From Mesorhizobium sp. (lineage in GTDB: Bacteria; Pseudomonadota; Alphaproteobacteria; Rhizobiales; Rhizobiaceae), in assembly GCA_004020315.1 (NCBI GenBank), contig SAQG01000002.1:1-64000 (forward strand): 64,000 bases of DNA, read 5' to 3'. Position 1 is the first letter of the stretch. Each line of letters begins with the position of its first letter. Below the pieces are notes generated by a model. The model did not search any database, was not told the DNA's origin, and worked only from the letters and a program-made list of their open reading frames with translations. This document shows, piece after piece, positions 26,277-33,788 of the stretch. Position numbers and translations under genes: made by a program.

Positions 26277-27215
26277 ATGACGCACTTTCCCTACACCGGC
26301 TCTGGTCCGTACTGTTACGCGAACTCGTTTGCAATGATGTTCGGAGCCGACGCACCACCCACGGCAGTCATTGAGATCGCTACGGGCAGCCCATTTGGGA
26401 TGCAGCTGATCGGCGGCACGTTGCCGTTCTTCGACCCCTATGGCTGGACGCCCGAATCAGGTTTCGACGCGGCGTTGACTGCGCTTGGCTGGACCTCCTC
26501 GGTTGTTAGCGGCAGCAATGCCACAGACGCCCTCGCCCGCTTGCGGGTTTCCCTTGCGGATGGCCCGGTATGGATTGGTCCCATCGAGATGGGACACCTG
26601 TCGCATCAACCGGGCAAGACGGGGCCGATCGGCGCGGATCATTATGTCGTCGTCATCGATGTGGTCGACGACCGCGTTCTCATGCACGACCCCCAAGGCT
26701 ATCCGTATACTTCTCTGCCACTGACGGATTTCATGGCGGCCTGGCGCGCCGAGACGATCGACTACGGTATGCCCTATACGATGCGCACTGGCTTCAGTCA
26801 GTTCGCGAAAGTGTCCGATGTCGAAGCCATCAAGGCGTCGATCCGAGCCGCCATCCAGTGGCTATCGATGTACGGTGATCACAACATGCCAGCTGGTAGT
26901 CTCGGAAACGGCGAAGCCGCTGAAGGTCTCGCCGCGCTCATCGAAAACGGTTGCGATGAGGAATTGCGTGGCCATCTGATCCACTTTGCGATCCGGGTTG
27001 GCGCTCGCCGTGTTACAGATGCCGCGACCTGCTTGGCGCGAGCCGGATACACCGAAGCCTCGCGAATCGCGGCCGAACAGGCGCGGCTCATTGGCTCGAC
27101 GCAGCACCCATTGGTCATTGGCGACGACGCGGCAGCCGCCACTGTGCTGCGAACACTTGCGCCAACATATGACAGGTTACAGTCGGCGCTGCAAAACCAG
27201 ACTGAGCGCGCCTAA
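26277..27215 (+). CDS. Orphan protein with papain/C39-like N-terminal domain
   Basis: 312 residues. The N-terminal 180 residues show a cysteine-peptidase-like arrangement: Cys in 'GSGPYCYANSFAMMFG', His in 'GADHYVVVIDVVDDRVLMHD' and Asp in 'HDPQGYPYTSLPL'. This order and spacing resemble BtrH-N/C39-like domains, which include both proteases and acyltransferase-like enzymes. The C-terminal half is helical with no recognised domain. No signal peptide. The preceding 227 bp (26050-26276) are AT-richer than the genes and hold the promoter. Codons look less GC-rich than the neighbours, suggesting transfer. The function is unknown. Confidence 0.6.
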   Translation: MTHFPYTGSGPYCYANSFAMMFGADAPPTAVIEIATGSPFGMQLIGGTLPFFDPYGWTPESGFDAALTALGWTSSVVSGSNATDALARLRVSLADGPVWIGPIEMGHLSHQPGKTGPIGADHYVVVIDVVDDRVLMHDPQGYPYTSLPLTDFMAAWRAETIDYGMPYTMRTGFSQFAKVSDVEAIKASIRAAIQWLSMYGDHNMPAGSLGNGEAAEGLAALIENGCDEELRGHLIHFAIRVGARRVTDAATCLARAGYTEASRIAAEQARLIGSTQHPLVIGDDAAAATVLRTLAPTYDRLQSALQNQTERA

Positions 27216-27258
27216 GCGCTCAATACTACACCGCAGCGGCTGCATCCAAGCAGCCTGC

Positions 27259-28122
27259 CTATCTCGCATATCTCTTCGCCCCAACGACGCAAAGCACCAC
27301 GGCAGCAGTGACGGCGATCATGGCAGGACTGACCTGCTCGTGCAGCAGCATTGCCGCCAGGCCGAGGCCGAAGAAAGGCTGGAGAAGCTGCAGTTGCCCG
27401 ACCGCAGCGATGCCGCCTTGCGCCAGTCCGCGATACCAGAACACGAAACCGATCAGCATGCTGAACAGCGAGACATAGGCCAGGCCGATCCAGGCGGCCT
27501 TGCCGACGTTTTCGAGCGACGGTGGCATGGTGATGAGCGTCAGGGCCAGCATGATCGGCAGCGACAACACCAGCGCCCATGAGATCACCTGCCAGCCGCC
27601 GAGTTTGCGGGACAGCGTGGCTCCTTCCGCATAGCCCAGTCCGCACAGGATAATCGCGGCCAGCATCAGCATGTCGCCAAGCGGCGAGGCCGTCACACCT
27701 TGCGTCACCGCAAAACCGGCAACAAGGGCGCTGCCAAGGCACGAAAACAGCCAGAAGGCCGGTTTGGGGCGATCGCCGCCGCGAATGACGCCGAAGATCG
27801 CGGTCGCCAGCGGCAGCAGGCCGACGAAGATGATGGAATGAGCCGAGGTGATGTGCTTGAGCGCCAACGCGGTCAGCAGCGGAAAGCCGACCACGACGCC
27901 GAGCGCCACGATGGCCAGCGACAACAGATCCCGCCGCTCCGGACGCTTCTGGCGAAAAACGAGCAGGAGCGCGAGGCCAAGGATGCCTGCCGTGGCAGCA
28001 CGGGCGACGGTTAGGAACGCCGGATCGAAATCCATCACCGCGACGCGCGTTGCCGGAAGCGATCCGCTGAAAATCAGCACGCCTACGAATCCGTTGATCC
28101 AGCCACCCGCCGTCTTGTCCAT
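27259..28122 (-). CDS. EamA-family (DMT) exporter
   Basis: 287 residues from the ATG at 28122 behind AGGAG; the longer frame upstream overlaps the divergent regulator. Ten predicted helices in two EamA repeats ('INGFVGVLIFSGSLPATRVA' and 'VISWALVLSLPIMLALTLIT' open the halves). Family members export amino acids, metabolites or toxic analogues. The divergent neighbour at 28229 is a MocR-type regulator, a pairing common for DMT transporters under PLP-dependent control. Confidence 0.9.
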   Translation of the reverse strand: MDKTAGGWINGFVGVLIFSGSLPATRVAVMDFDPAFLTVARAATAGILGLALLLVFRQKRPERRDLLSLAIVALGVVVGFPLLTALALKHITSAHSIIFVGLLPLATAIFGVIRGGDRPKPAFWLFSCLGSALVAGFAVTQGVTASPLGDMLMLAAIILCGLGYAEGATLSRKLGGWQVISWALVLSLPIMLALTLITMPPSLENVGKAAWIGLAYVSLFSMLIGFVFWYRGLAQGGIAAVGQLQLLQPFFGLGLAAMLLHEQVSPAMIAVTAAVVLCVVGAKRYAR

Positions 28123-28228
28123 CGCGCGCTCCTGATGTTCTCGCCCTCTATCGGGCTGGACATATGGCGCCACCAGAGACAATGAGGTACAGTTCGATAA
28201 AACTGTCATGGTAGGTTGAGCAGTACGG

Positions 28229-29629
28229 ATGGACGAGCAGACGGTACGTGAGGGCAGCGGGACGCTTGTCGAAAGCGTCATGGCGACGATCAGGCACAGG
28301 ATCGCCGCGCGCAGCCTGACACCGGGTACACGACTGCCTTCGATCCGGGCTTTCGCGAAAACCATGCAGGTCTCGAAATCCACCGTGGTCGAGGCCTATG
28401 AACGTCTTGCCGCAGAAGGCATCATCCGCTCGCGTCCAGGTTCGGGTTTTTATGCCGCCGGACCGCTGGCTCCCTTGTCGCTGGCCGAGATCGGCCCCAG
28501 GCTTGATCGAGCTGTCGATCCGCTCTGGGTTTCGCGCCAATCGCTGGAAGCCGGCGACGGCGTGCTCAAACCCGGCTGCGGCTGGCTGCCGGCCTCATGG
28601 ATGCCGGAAGCTGGATTGCGCCGGGCGCTGCGGACAATGGCACGCGGCGATGATGTCACGCTGACGGATTACGGCACCCCGCTCGGGCTGCCGCCGCTGC
28701 GTCATCTGCTGGCACGGCGCATGGCAGAGCACGGCATCGAGGCACCTCCCGACCAGATCATGCTGACCGAATCGGGCACCCAGGCCATCGACCTTCTGTG
28801 CCGGTTCCTGCTCGAGCCAGGCGACACGGTGCTGGTGGACGATCCCTGCTATTTCAACTTCCATGCCCTGTTGCGCGCTCACCGGGCCAAGGTGGTCGGC
28901 GTCCCCTATACGCCCTCGGGACCGGATATCGAGCTGTTCGCGCAGGCGCTGATCGAGCACCGGCCGCGCCTCTACATCACCAATTCCGCGCTCCACAATC
29001 CAACGGGTGCGATCTTGTCGCCGGTCGTCGCCCACCGATTGCTCAAGCTCGCCGACCAATCGGATCTGACGATCATCGAAGACGATATCTTTGCCGATTT
29101 CGAACACACGCCCGCCCCCAGGCTGGCGGCGTTCGACGGTCTTGGCCGCGTCGTCCATATCGGCAGCTTCTCCAAGACGCTTTCGGCGTCGGTACGCTGC
29201 GGCTTTATCGCCGCTCCGCGCGACTGGATGGACGGGCTGACCGACCTCAAGATCGCCACGTCCTTCGGCAGCGGCAGGCTTGCCTCCGAACTGGTGCTGA
29301 CGCTGCTGAAAGACGGCAGCTATCGCAAGCACGTCGATTTGCTGCGTACGCGGCTTTCACGCGCCATGGCTGAGGCAAGTACCCGTCTGAAGGCGATCGG
29401 CATCACGCCGTGGATCGACCAGCCGAGCGGCATGTTCTTGTGGTGCAGCCTGCCGGAAGGCGTGGATGCAGCTGAAATGGCCCGCCGCGCCTTGTCGGCC
29501 AATGTCGTGCTGGCGCCCGGCAATGCGTTCAGCCTGTCCCAAACAGCCAGCCGTTTCCTGCGCTTCAACGTCGCGCAGTCGGCAGACGAGAGAATTTTCA
29601 GGACGCTCGAAGAGGCGATGTCGCGTTGA
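28229..29629 (+). CDS. MocR/PdxR-type GntR regulator with aminotransferase domain
   Basis: 466 residues. Residues about 10-75 are a GntR winged helix ('RIAARSLTPGTRLPSIRAFA', 'VSKSTVVEAYERLAAEGII', 'RSRPGSGFYAAG'). After a linker comes a fold-type I aminotransferase domain: 'PCYFNFHALL' near the PLP site, 'TNSALHNPTGAIL', 'TIIEDDIFADFEH' and PLP lysine in 'HIGSFSKTLSASVRCGF'. MocR proteins use PLP or PLP-amino-acid adducts as effectors. It is divergent from the EamA exporter with 106 bp between, so that gene is its likely target. Confidence 0.9.
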   Translation: MDEQTVREGSGTLVESVMATIRHRIAARSLTPGTRLPSIRAFAKTMQVSKSTVVEAYERLAAEGIIRSRPGSGFYAAGPLAPLSLAEIGPRLDRAVDPLWVSRQSLEAGDGVLKPGCGWLPASWMPEAGLRRALRTMARGDDVTLTDYGTPLGLPPLRHLLARRMAEHGIEAPPDQIMLTESGTQAIDLLCRFLLEPGDTVLVDDPCYFNFHALLRAHRAKVVGVPYTPSGPDIELFAQALIEHRPRLYITNSALHNPTGAILSPVVAHRLLKLADQSDLTIIEDDIFADFEHTPAPRLAAFDGLGRVVHIGSFSKTLSASVRCGFIAAPRDWMDGLTDLKIATSFGSGRLASELVLTLLKDGSYRKHVDLLRTRLSRAMAEASTRLKAIGITPWIDQPSGMFLWCSLPEGVDAAEMARRALSANVVLAPGNAFSLSQTASRFLRFNVAQSADERIFRTLEEAMSR

Positions 29630-29670
29630 TTTTCGCTGTCACGAAAATGCAGGCCTTGGCGCTTCGCCCC

Positions 29671-30171
29671 TTACGCCCCTGCCCGCCTGCGGCGCCGCTC
29701 GTAGAGCATAACCAGCGTTTCGGCCGTCAGCGCCGGCTTCTGCTCGCCTTCGATCTCGACGATGTTGGCGGCCTTCATCAGATACTGGCCGGGGCCTTTG
29801 TCCTCCATCGACAAAAGCGTGATGCGCAGCCTGATGCGCGCGCCGGCCCTGACCGGCGCCAGGAACCGCACCCTGTCGAAGCCATAGTTGAAGACGGCTT
29901 GCGTGTTCTCGGGCACGATGCCCATGTCGAGCGCCAGCGCACCGATGATCGACAGCGTTAGATAGCCATGTGCGATGGTGGCGCGGAACGGGCTCTGCCG
30001 CTTCGCCCGCTCTGGATCGACATGAATCCATTGGCGGTCGCCCGTGCATTCGGCGAACTGGTCGATGCGGCTCTGGTCGACCGTCGTCCAGTCCGACACG
30101 CCAAGCTCCTGCCCTGTCATCGTCCTGAGCTGCTCGTAGGTCGGCGGCGTCCTCGGCCGTGTTTGCGTCAT
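29671..30171 (-). CDS. MaoC-family (NodN-like) dehydratase
   Basis: 166 residues. Hot-dog fold of the MaoC type with the hydratase motif: 'RIDQFAECTGDRQWIHVDPE' (Asp in TGDRQWIH) and 'PFRATIAHGYLTLSIIGALA' (His). This is the arrangement of (R)-specific enoyl-CoA hydratases and of the rhizobial NodN proteins. It lies upstream-side of a phasin gene on the same strand, which supports a role in feeding (R)-3-hydroxyacyl-CoA to polyhydroxyalkanoate, though the exact substrate is unknown. Confidence 0.85.
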   Translation of the reverse strand: MTQTRPRTPPTYEQLRTMTGQELGVSDWTTVDQSRIDQFAECTGDRQWIHVDPERAKRQSPFRATIAHGYLTLSIIGALALDMGIVPENTQAVFNYGFDRVRFLAPVRAGARIRLRITLLSMEDKGPGQYLMKAANIVEIEGEQKPALTAETLVMLYERRRRRAGA

Positions 30172-30415
30172 TCCTGCTTTCCCGATCGCTTGCCCTGCCT
30201 CCGGACCACGAACCGGCCGCCTCTGTCAATTCGCTCCGCGCGTTCCGCTGCGATATCCTCGGCCGGATCGCGTCGGCGCCGGGGTCCAGCGCCGGAAACA
30301 GGATTATCGGGCAAGAGGAGCCTCGTGCGCCTCGCCGGTGCCGAGGATCAACAATACGACTTTCAGGAGCCGGAAATGACGGGAGAAAAGTCCGCCTGCT
30401 TCGGCTTGGGACAGC

Positions 30416-30844
30416 TTACTTCTTATCGTAGCCGCTGCGGATTTCCTCCATTGCCTCCTTGATGCGCTCGCGCAGGATCTCGACCGATTCGGTGCCGGAT
30501 TTCCTGGCCAGTTCGGCCACCTCGCCGGCATTCTTCAATGCGGTTTCGAAGGATTTCCTGGCGAACGCCGCTTGCTTCGCCATCAACTCCCGAGGATCGC
30601 CCGGCGCCCTGTAGCTCTGCGCCATGTCGGCGATCTCGTGCAGCGTGTCCTGCAGCATCTCGCGTTGTCTGGAGAGCAGCGACGACGCTCCGGCAGCACT
30701 TGCCCTGGCTGATTTTTCCAGTGCCTCGAGGTTCTTGCGATGATGGTCGAGGATCGCCTCGACATCGACGCTCGGCAGCTTCAGGTCGCGGCCGAACCTG
30801 CCGAACATGTCGATGAAGGAGTCGGAATCCGGTCGCTTTGCCAT
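30416..30844 (-). CDS. Phasin-family protein
   Basis: 142 residues, all helical with a heptad-like pattern and no Cys: 'DVEAILDHHRKNLEALEKSA', 'LLSRQREMLQDTLHEIADMA', 'AKQAAFARKSFETALKNAGE', 'KSGTESVEILRERIKEAMEE'. This matches the phasin family that coats polyhydroxyalkanoate granules. The nearby MaoC gene fits the same process. The 245 bp between the two genes (30172-30415) hold nothing further. Confidence 0.85.
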   Translation of the reverse strand: MAKRPDSDSFIDMFGRFGRDLKLPSVDVEAILDHHRKNLEALEKSARASAAGASSLLSRQREMLQDTLHEIADMAQSYRAPGDPRELMAKQAAFARKSFETALKNAGEVAELARKSGTESVEILRERIKEAMEEIRSGYDKK

Positions 30845-30940
30845 GGTGGCTTATCCCCTGCTGCTGCGAATGCCGCACCTGAAGAGAACAATAGGGCATT
30901 GGAGCTTCGTGGTCCATTCGGAGGCGCAATACATCGCGGC

Positions 30941-31126
30941 TCAGTCGACGAGGAACAGCCGTTCCACAGTATGGAGCACGACGCCGGCAAGGCCGCCGAT
31001 GAGCATGCCGTTGAAGCGGATATATTGCAGGTCCCTGACGATGTTCATCTCGATGCGCCTGGTGAGCTGGGCGAGGTCCCAGCGCTTGACCTGATCGGCG
31101 ATGAAATGCGACAGATCGGCGGCGTG
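30941..31126 (-). pseudogene. C-terminal remnant of a DUF445 gene
   Basis: On the minus strand the codons from 31126 read HAADLSHFIADQVKRWDLA, then a 'QLTRRIEMNIVRDLQYIRFN' and 'GMLIGGLAGVVLHTVERLF' block, and stop at 30941. This is the conserved DUF445 C-terminus: the complete DUF445 protein at 31897 ends 'FFSDVVRNWDTKALSDRLEL', 'VVGSDLQYIRMNG', 'TIVGALVGCLLYLG'. About 370 N-terminal residues are missing. The codon just upstream is the TGA that ends the HMA-like gene, in the same frame, so this fragment is fused directly behind that gene. It most likely marks where the 31-37.7 kb island replaced the rest of a resident gene. Confidence 0.8.
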
Positions 31127-31753
31127 TCAGTCGCTAGAGGGTCTTCGGATTCGATTCGTCCGATTGGCTGGCGCTTGCATCTCGGGGCTGAAGCCGGACA
31201 GCTGCCTGACGACGATCGCATAGAAGAGGAGGGATGATGCCGATCCCGCCCATCGGCCCCTTGTCAATTGCAGAATTCCAAGGCCGCCAAAGACGAGCGC
31301 AATGAATGGATTCTTGAGAATTCGTAGCGCACCGAACGCATTCCAGAAGTTTTCGGTGGCGGGACCCAATCCATGGCCTCGCGTCGCCCGATAGGTGGCC
31401 AGACCACCCAACAGACCGATTAAGGTCGCTCTGCCCCCTTCCAACGCGGGGTTCCTGTCGTCCGCTTTGTTTCGGCTCGGAGCGGGCGGCCCTCGGCGAG
31501 GCGGCGGCGAAAATGTCTCTTGCAGGTCGAACACTTCGCCATCGGCCGCAATTTTTCGAATCGAGGACAAATCCGTCTTGTGCTCGATGGTAAAGCTTCC
31601 GGTCATCGGGTTCGCCCTCAAACCGGCAATCTCCGGATAGTTCGAGAGCTTCTCGATTGCCGAGCGGAAATAGGACACGTCGCCGCGGAAATCGGAAACT
31701 TTCACCCGAAGGCGCCCCGGCATAGTGTGTTCGACTGTTGCTTTGGGAAGCAT
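31127..31753 (-). CDS. HMA-like domain protein with membrane C-terminus
   Basis: 208 residues from the ATG at 31753; the frame extends 58 codons upstream without coding character. Residues about 5-75 form a ferredoxin-like HMA-type domain opening 'VEHTMPGRLRVKVSDFRGD' and closing 'IEHKTDLSSIRKIAADGE'. The CxxC metal motif of normal HMA domains is absent; the loop has HTMPGRLRVK instead. A Pro/Arg-rich linker leads to two or three membrane segments ('ALVFGGLGILQLTRGRW', 'SASSLLFYAIVVRQLSGF'). The GRLR-type motif recurs in the proteins at 33286 and 33789, suggesting a common partner. Resembles what Pfam calls HMA_2. Its stop codon abuts the DUF445 remnant. Confidence 0.75.
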   Translation of the reverse strand: MLPKATVEHTMPGRLRVKVSDFRGDVSYFRSAIEKLSNYPEIAGLRANPMTGSFTIEHKTDLSSIRKIAADGEVFDLQETFSPPPRRGPPAPSRNKADDRNPALEGGRATLIGLLGGLATYRATRGHGLGPATENFWNAFGALRILKNPFIALVFGGLGILQLTRGRWAGSASSLLFYAIVVRQLSGFSPEMQAPANRTNRIRRPSSD

Positions 31754-31896
31754 GACTCGCCTGCTCGTTGGAACCCTGTTTGCGCCCCGATGCCAGCTGG
31801 TCTTTTCGCCGCACTCCTTTGTATTGCCTTCAGCCTCGCATATCGAGGAGTCTTGCACCAGAGCACTCTGCTCACTGATTATACAGGAGTCTCGGT

Positions 31897-33189
31897 ATGC
31901 CGGCAGATTCGTCCTCTCCCCTTTCAATCTCCGAACAAGCCACCGACGCGAGCGCCGGGGACGACCAAATCGCCATCCGGCGCCAGCGTCGCAACCGCGC
32001 CTTCGCTAACGGTCTCCTTGGCTCAATGGCAGCAATCGTCGTAAGCACGCATTGGGTCGATAATCCGGGCTTCGCCACATTGCTGCTGCGGTCAGGCGCC
32101 GAGGCTGGCCTGGTCGGGGGGCTGGCGGACTGGTTTGCCGTCACGGCGCTGTTTCGCCACCCTTTAGGGGTCCCGATTCCGCATACCGCTATCATCCCGA
32201 ACAGCAGGGATCGCATAGCCACAACGCTCGGGCGTTTCATCGAGCGGCATTTCCTCACGGCGGACACTGTCCTTGCCAAGTTGCGCAGTGTTGGTGTCGG
32301 ACACCGCTTCGCCACCTGGATTGCTCTTCCCTCCAGTGCCGATGCGATCGCCGATACGATCGTGGACGCACTACCATACCTGATCCGATCTGCGGGAAGC
32401 CCCGACCTGCTGAATTTCGCCCATCGCACGCTTGGCGAGCAGCTTCGGCAAGCCGACTTTACGCCTGTCCTCGGCCGCGTTCTTCATGCGCTGACGGTCA
32501 GCGGAGAAGCCGACGTCGTATTCGACCGCGCCATCCAAGTTGCTGAAAAATTACTCCAGGAGAACAGCGGCCAGATCGAAAAACTTGTGCAGGAGCGCAG
32601 TCGCTGGTGGATTCCGAAAGCCATAGACCGTCGGATAGCTACTGCGCTTATTTCAGGTGTGATCGAGGTATTGCACAAGCTGCAGGAGCCTGAAGGTGAC
32701 GCGCGGCTGAAATTCCGGAAAGCAATTTTGGACCTTATTCACACCCTGCAAACGTCTCCCGAGCAGCGGGAGCAGATAAATGCAGCCAAAAACCGTTTGC
32801 TCGAGCATCCCGGCATTCAGGCATGGCTCGGTTCAATCTGGACCGAGCTGTCAGAGCTTGCTCTACAGGATCTGCAAACGCCCTCGTCGAAGACGCGCGC
32901 CAGTCTTCAGCGTGGGCTTTCCCTGTTCGGACAGGCGCTTGCAACCGATGAGGCAATGCAGAAACACCTCGACTCTGCGCTGGAACGCCTGGCGCTTTAT
33001 ATCGTCACGTGGCGCGGCGAGATCAGCTCCTTCTTCAGCGACGTCGTCAGGAACTGGGACACGAAAGCTCTATCGGACCGCCTCGAACTGGTTGTCGGGA
33101 GCGATCTCCAATACATCCGCATGAATGGAACCATTGTAGGCGCGCTCGTCGGATGCCTCCTCTATCTCGGAACATGGGCGATTTCCTAA
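31897..33189 (+). CDS. DUF445 family membrane protein
   Basis: 430 residues, full length. N-terminal membrane region ('RNRAFANGLLGSMAAIVVST', 'AGLVGGLADWFAVTALFRHP' and 'PHTAIIPNSRDRIATTLGRF' are the family signature), a long amphipathic helical middle, and a C-terminal membrane helix ('VGALVGCLLYLGTWA'). DUF445 proteins are widespread inner-membrane proteins (E. coli YjiN type) of unproven function. The ATG follows CAGGAG. It is divergent from the HMA-like gene at 31753 and has the same neighbours as the ATPase, so it may serve the same system. Confidence 0.85.
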   Translation: MPADSSSPLSISEQATDASAGDDQIAIRRQRRNRAFANGLLGSMAAIVVSTHWVDNPGFATLLLRSGAEAGLVGGLADWFAVTALFRHPLGVPIPHTAIIPNSRDRIATTLGRFIERHFLTADTVLAKLRSVGVGHRFATWIALPSSADAIADTIVDALPYLIRSAGSPDLLNFAHRTLGEQLRQADFTPVLGRVLHALTVSGEADVVFDRAIQVAEKLLQENSGQIEKLVQERSRWWIPKAIDRRIATALISGVIEVLHKLQEPEGDARLKFRKAILDLIHTLQTSPEQREQINAAKNRLLEHPGIQAWLGSIWTELSELALQDLQTPSSKTRASLQRGLSLFGQALATDEAMQKHLDSALERLALYIVTWRGEISSFFSDVVRNWDTKALSDRLELVVGSDLQYIRMNGTIVGALVGCLLYLGTWAIS

Positions 33190-33285
33190 GAAATCTCGCC
33201 GCCCAGCAGAGCCTGCGACTGTCATCAAGCTTTTGTGAAAATCTCCTATCTCGCTCCCGAATGGCATGAACGTGAGCGAATCGAG

Positions 33286-33774
33286 ATGCATCTTCAAAAA
33301 ACCGCCCGTGTCGTTCACCGCACAGCGGGCCGTCTACGGATCAAAATTCCCGCTGCGCGCTATCAGGTCGCGTTTTTCGCCAATCTGCAGCGAGAGCTTC
33401 TCGGTGCAGAGGGCATATCCAGCGTCACCGTCAATCCCACGGCCGCAAGCCTGGTGATCGTGCACGATAGTAGTGTCGATCCGTTGGCTGCCTGCCGCGG
33501 CATTCCGTATCTGACGGTCGAATCGACTCTTCATCCGCTCGTCGTGACGAACGGTCGGGCTAACGGCATGAGCGGGCGCGAACTGGACCTGGTGTTCCTG
33601 CTGGCAAAGTTTCTGCCTCTCGTCTTCGCGAGGCATCCTGCTGCCCAACTGGCAGAGGTCCTGGCCGAACCGGTACTTCGTGCGGTTGTCGGCACCATGA
33701 TGCGACCTCAGTCGCATCGATCGCCGACTGTAACGTATGAGCAAGTCGAAGAACCTATGCCGATCGCAGCGTAA
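33286..33774 (+). CDS. HMA-like domain protein
   Basis: 162 residues from ATG 33286; a GTG at 33235 would add 17. The N-terminal domain 'ARVVHRTAGRLRIKIPAARY' through 'SSVTVNPTAASLVIVHDSSV' is a Cys-less HMA-type ferredoxin fold, parallel to the one in the protein at 31127 (HRTAGRLRIK against HTMPGRLRVK). The C-terminal half is helical with one weak hydrophobic segment ('LDLVFLLAKFLPLVFARH'). It follows the DUF445 gene and converges on the ATPase gene, leaving 14 bp between stops. Role unknown; a small metal- or partner-binding accessory of the ATPase is a plausible inference. Confidence 0.75.
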   Translation: MHLQKTARVVHRTAGRLRIKIPAARYQVAFFANLQRELLGAEGISSVTVNPTAASLVIVHDSSVDPLAACRGIPYLTVESTLHPLVVTNGRANGMSGRELDLVFLLAKFLPLVFARHPAAQLAEVLAEPVLRAVVGTMMRPQSHRSPTVTYEQVEEPMPIAA

Positions 33775-33788
33775 GGCCGGGGCTGCAA

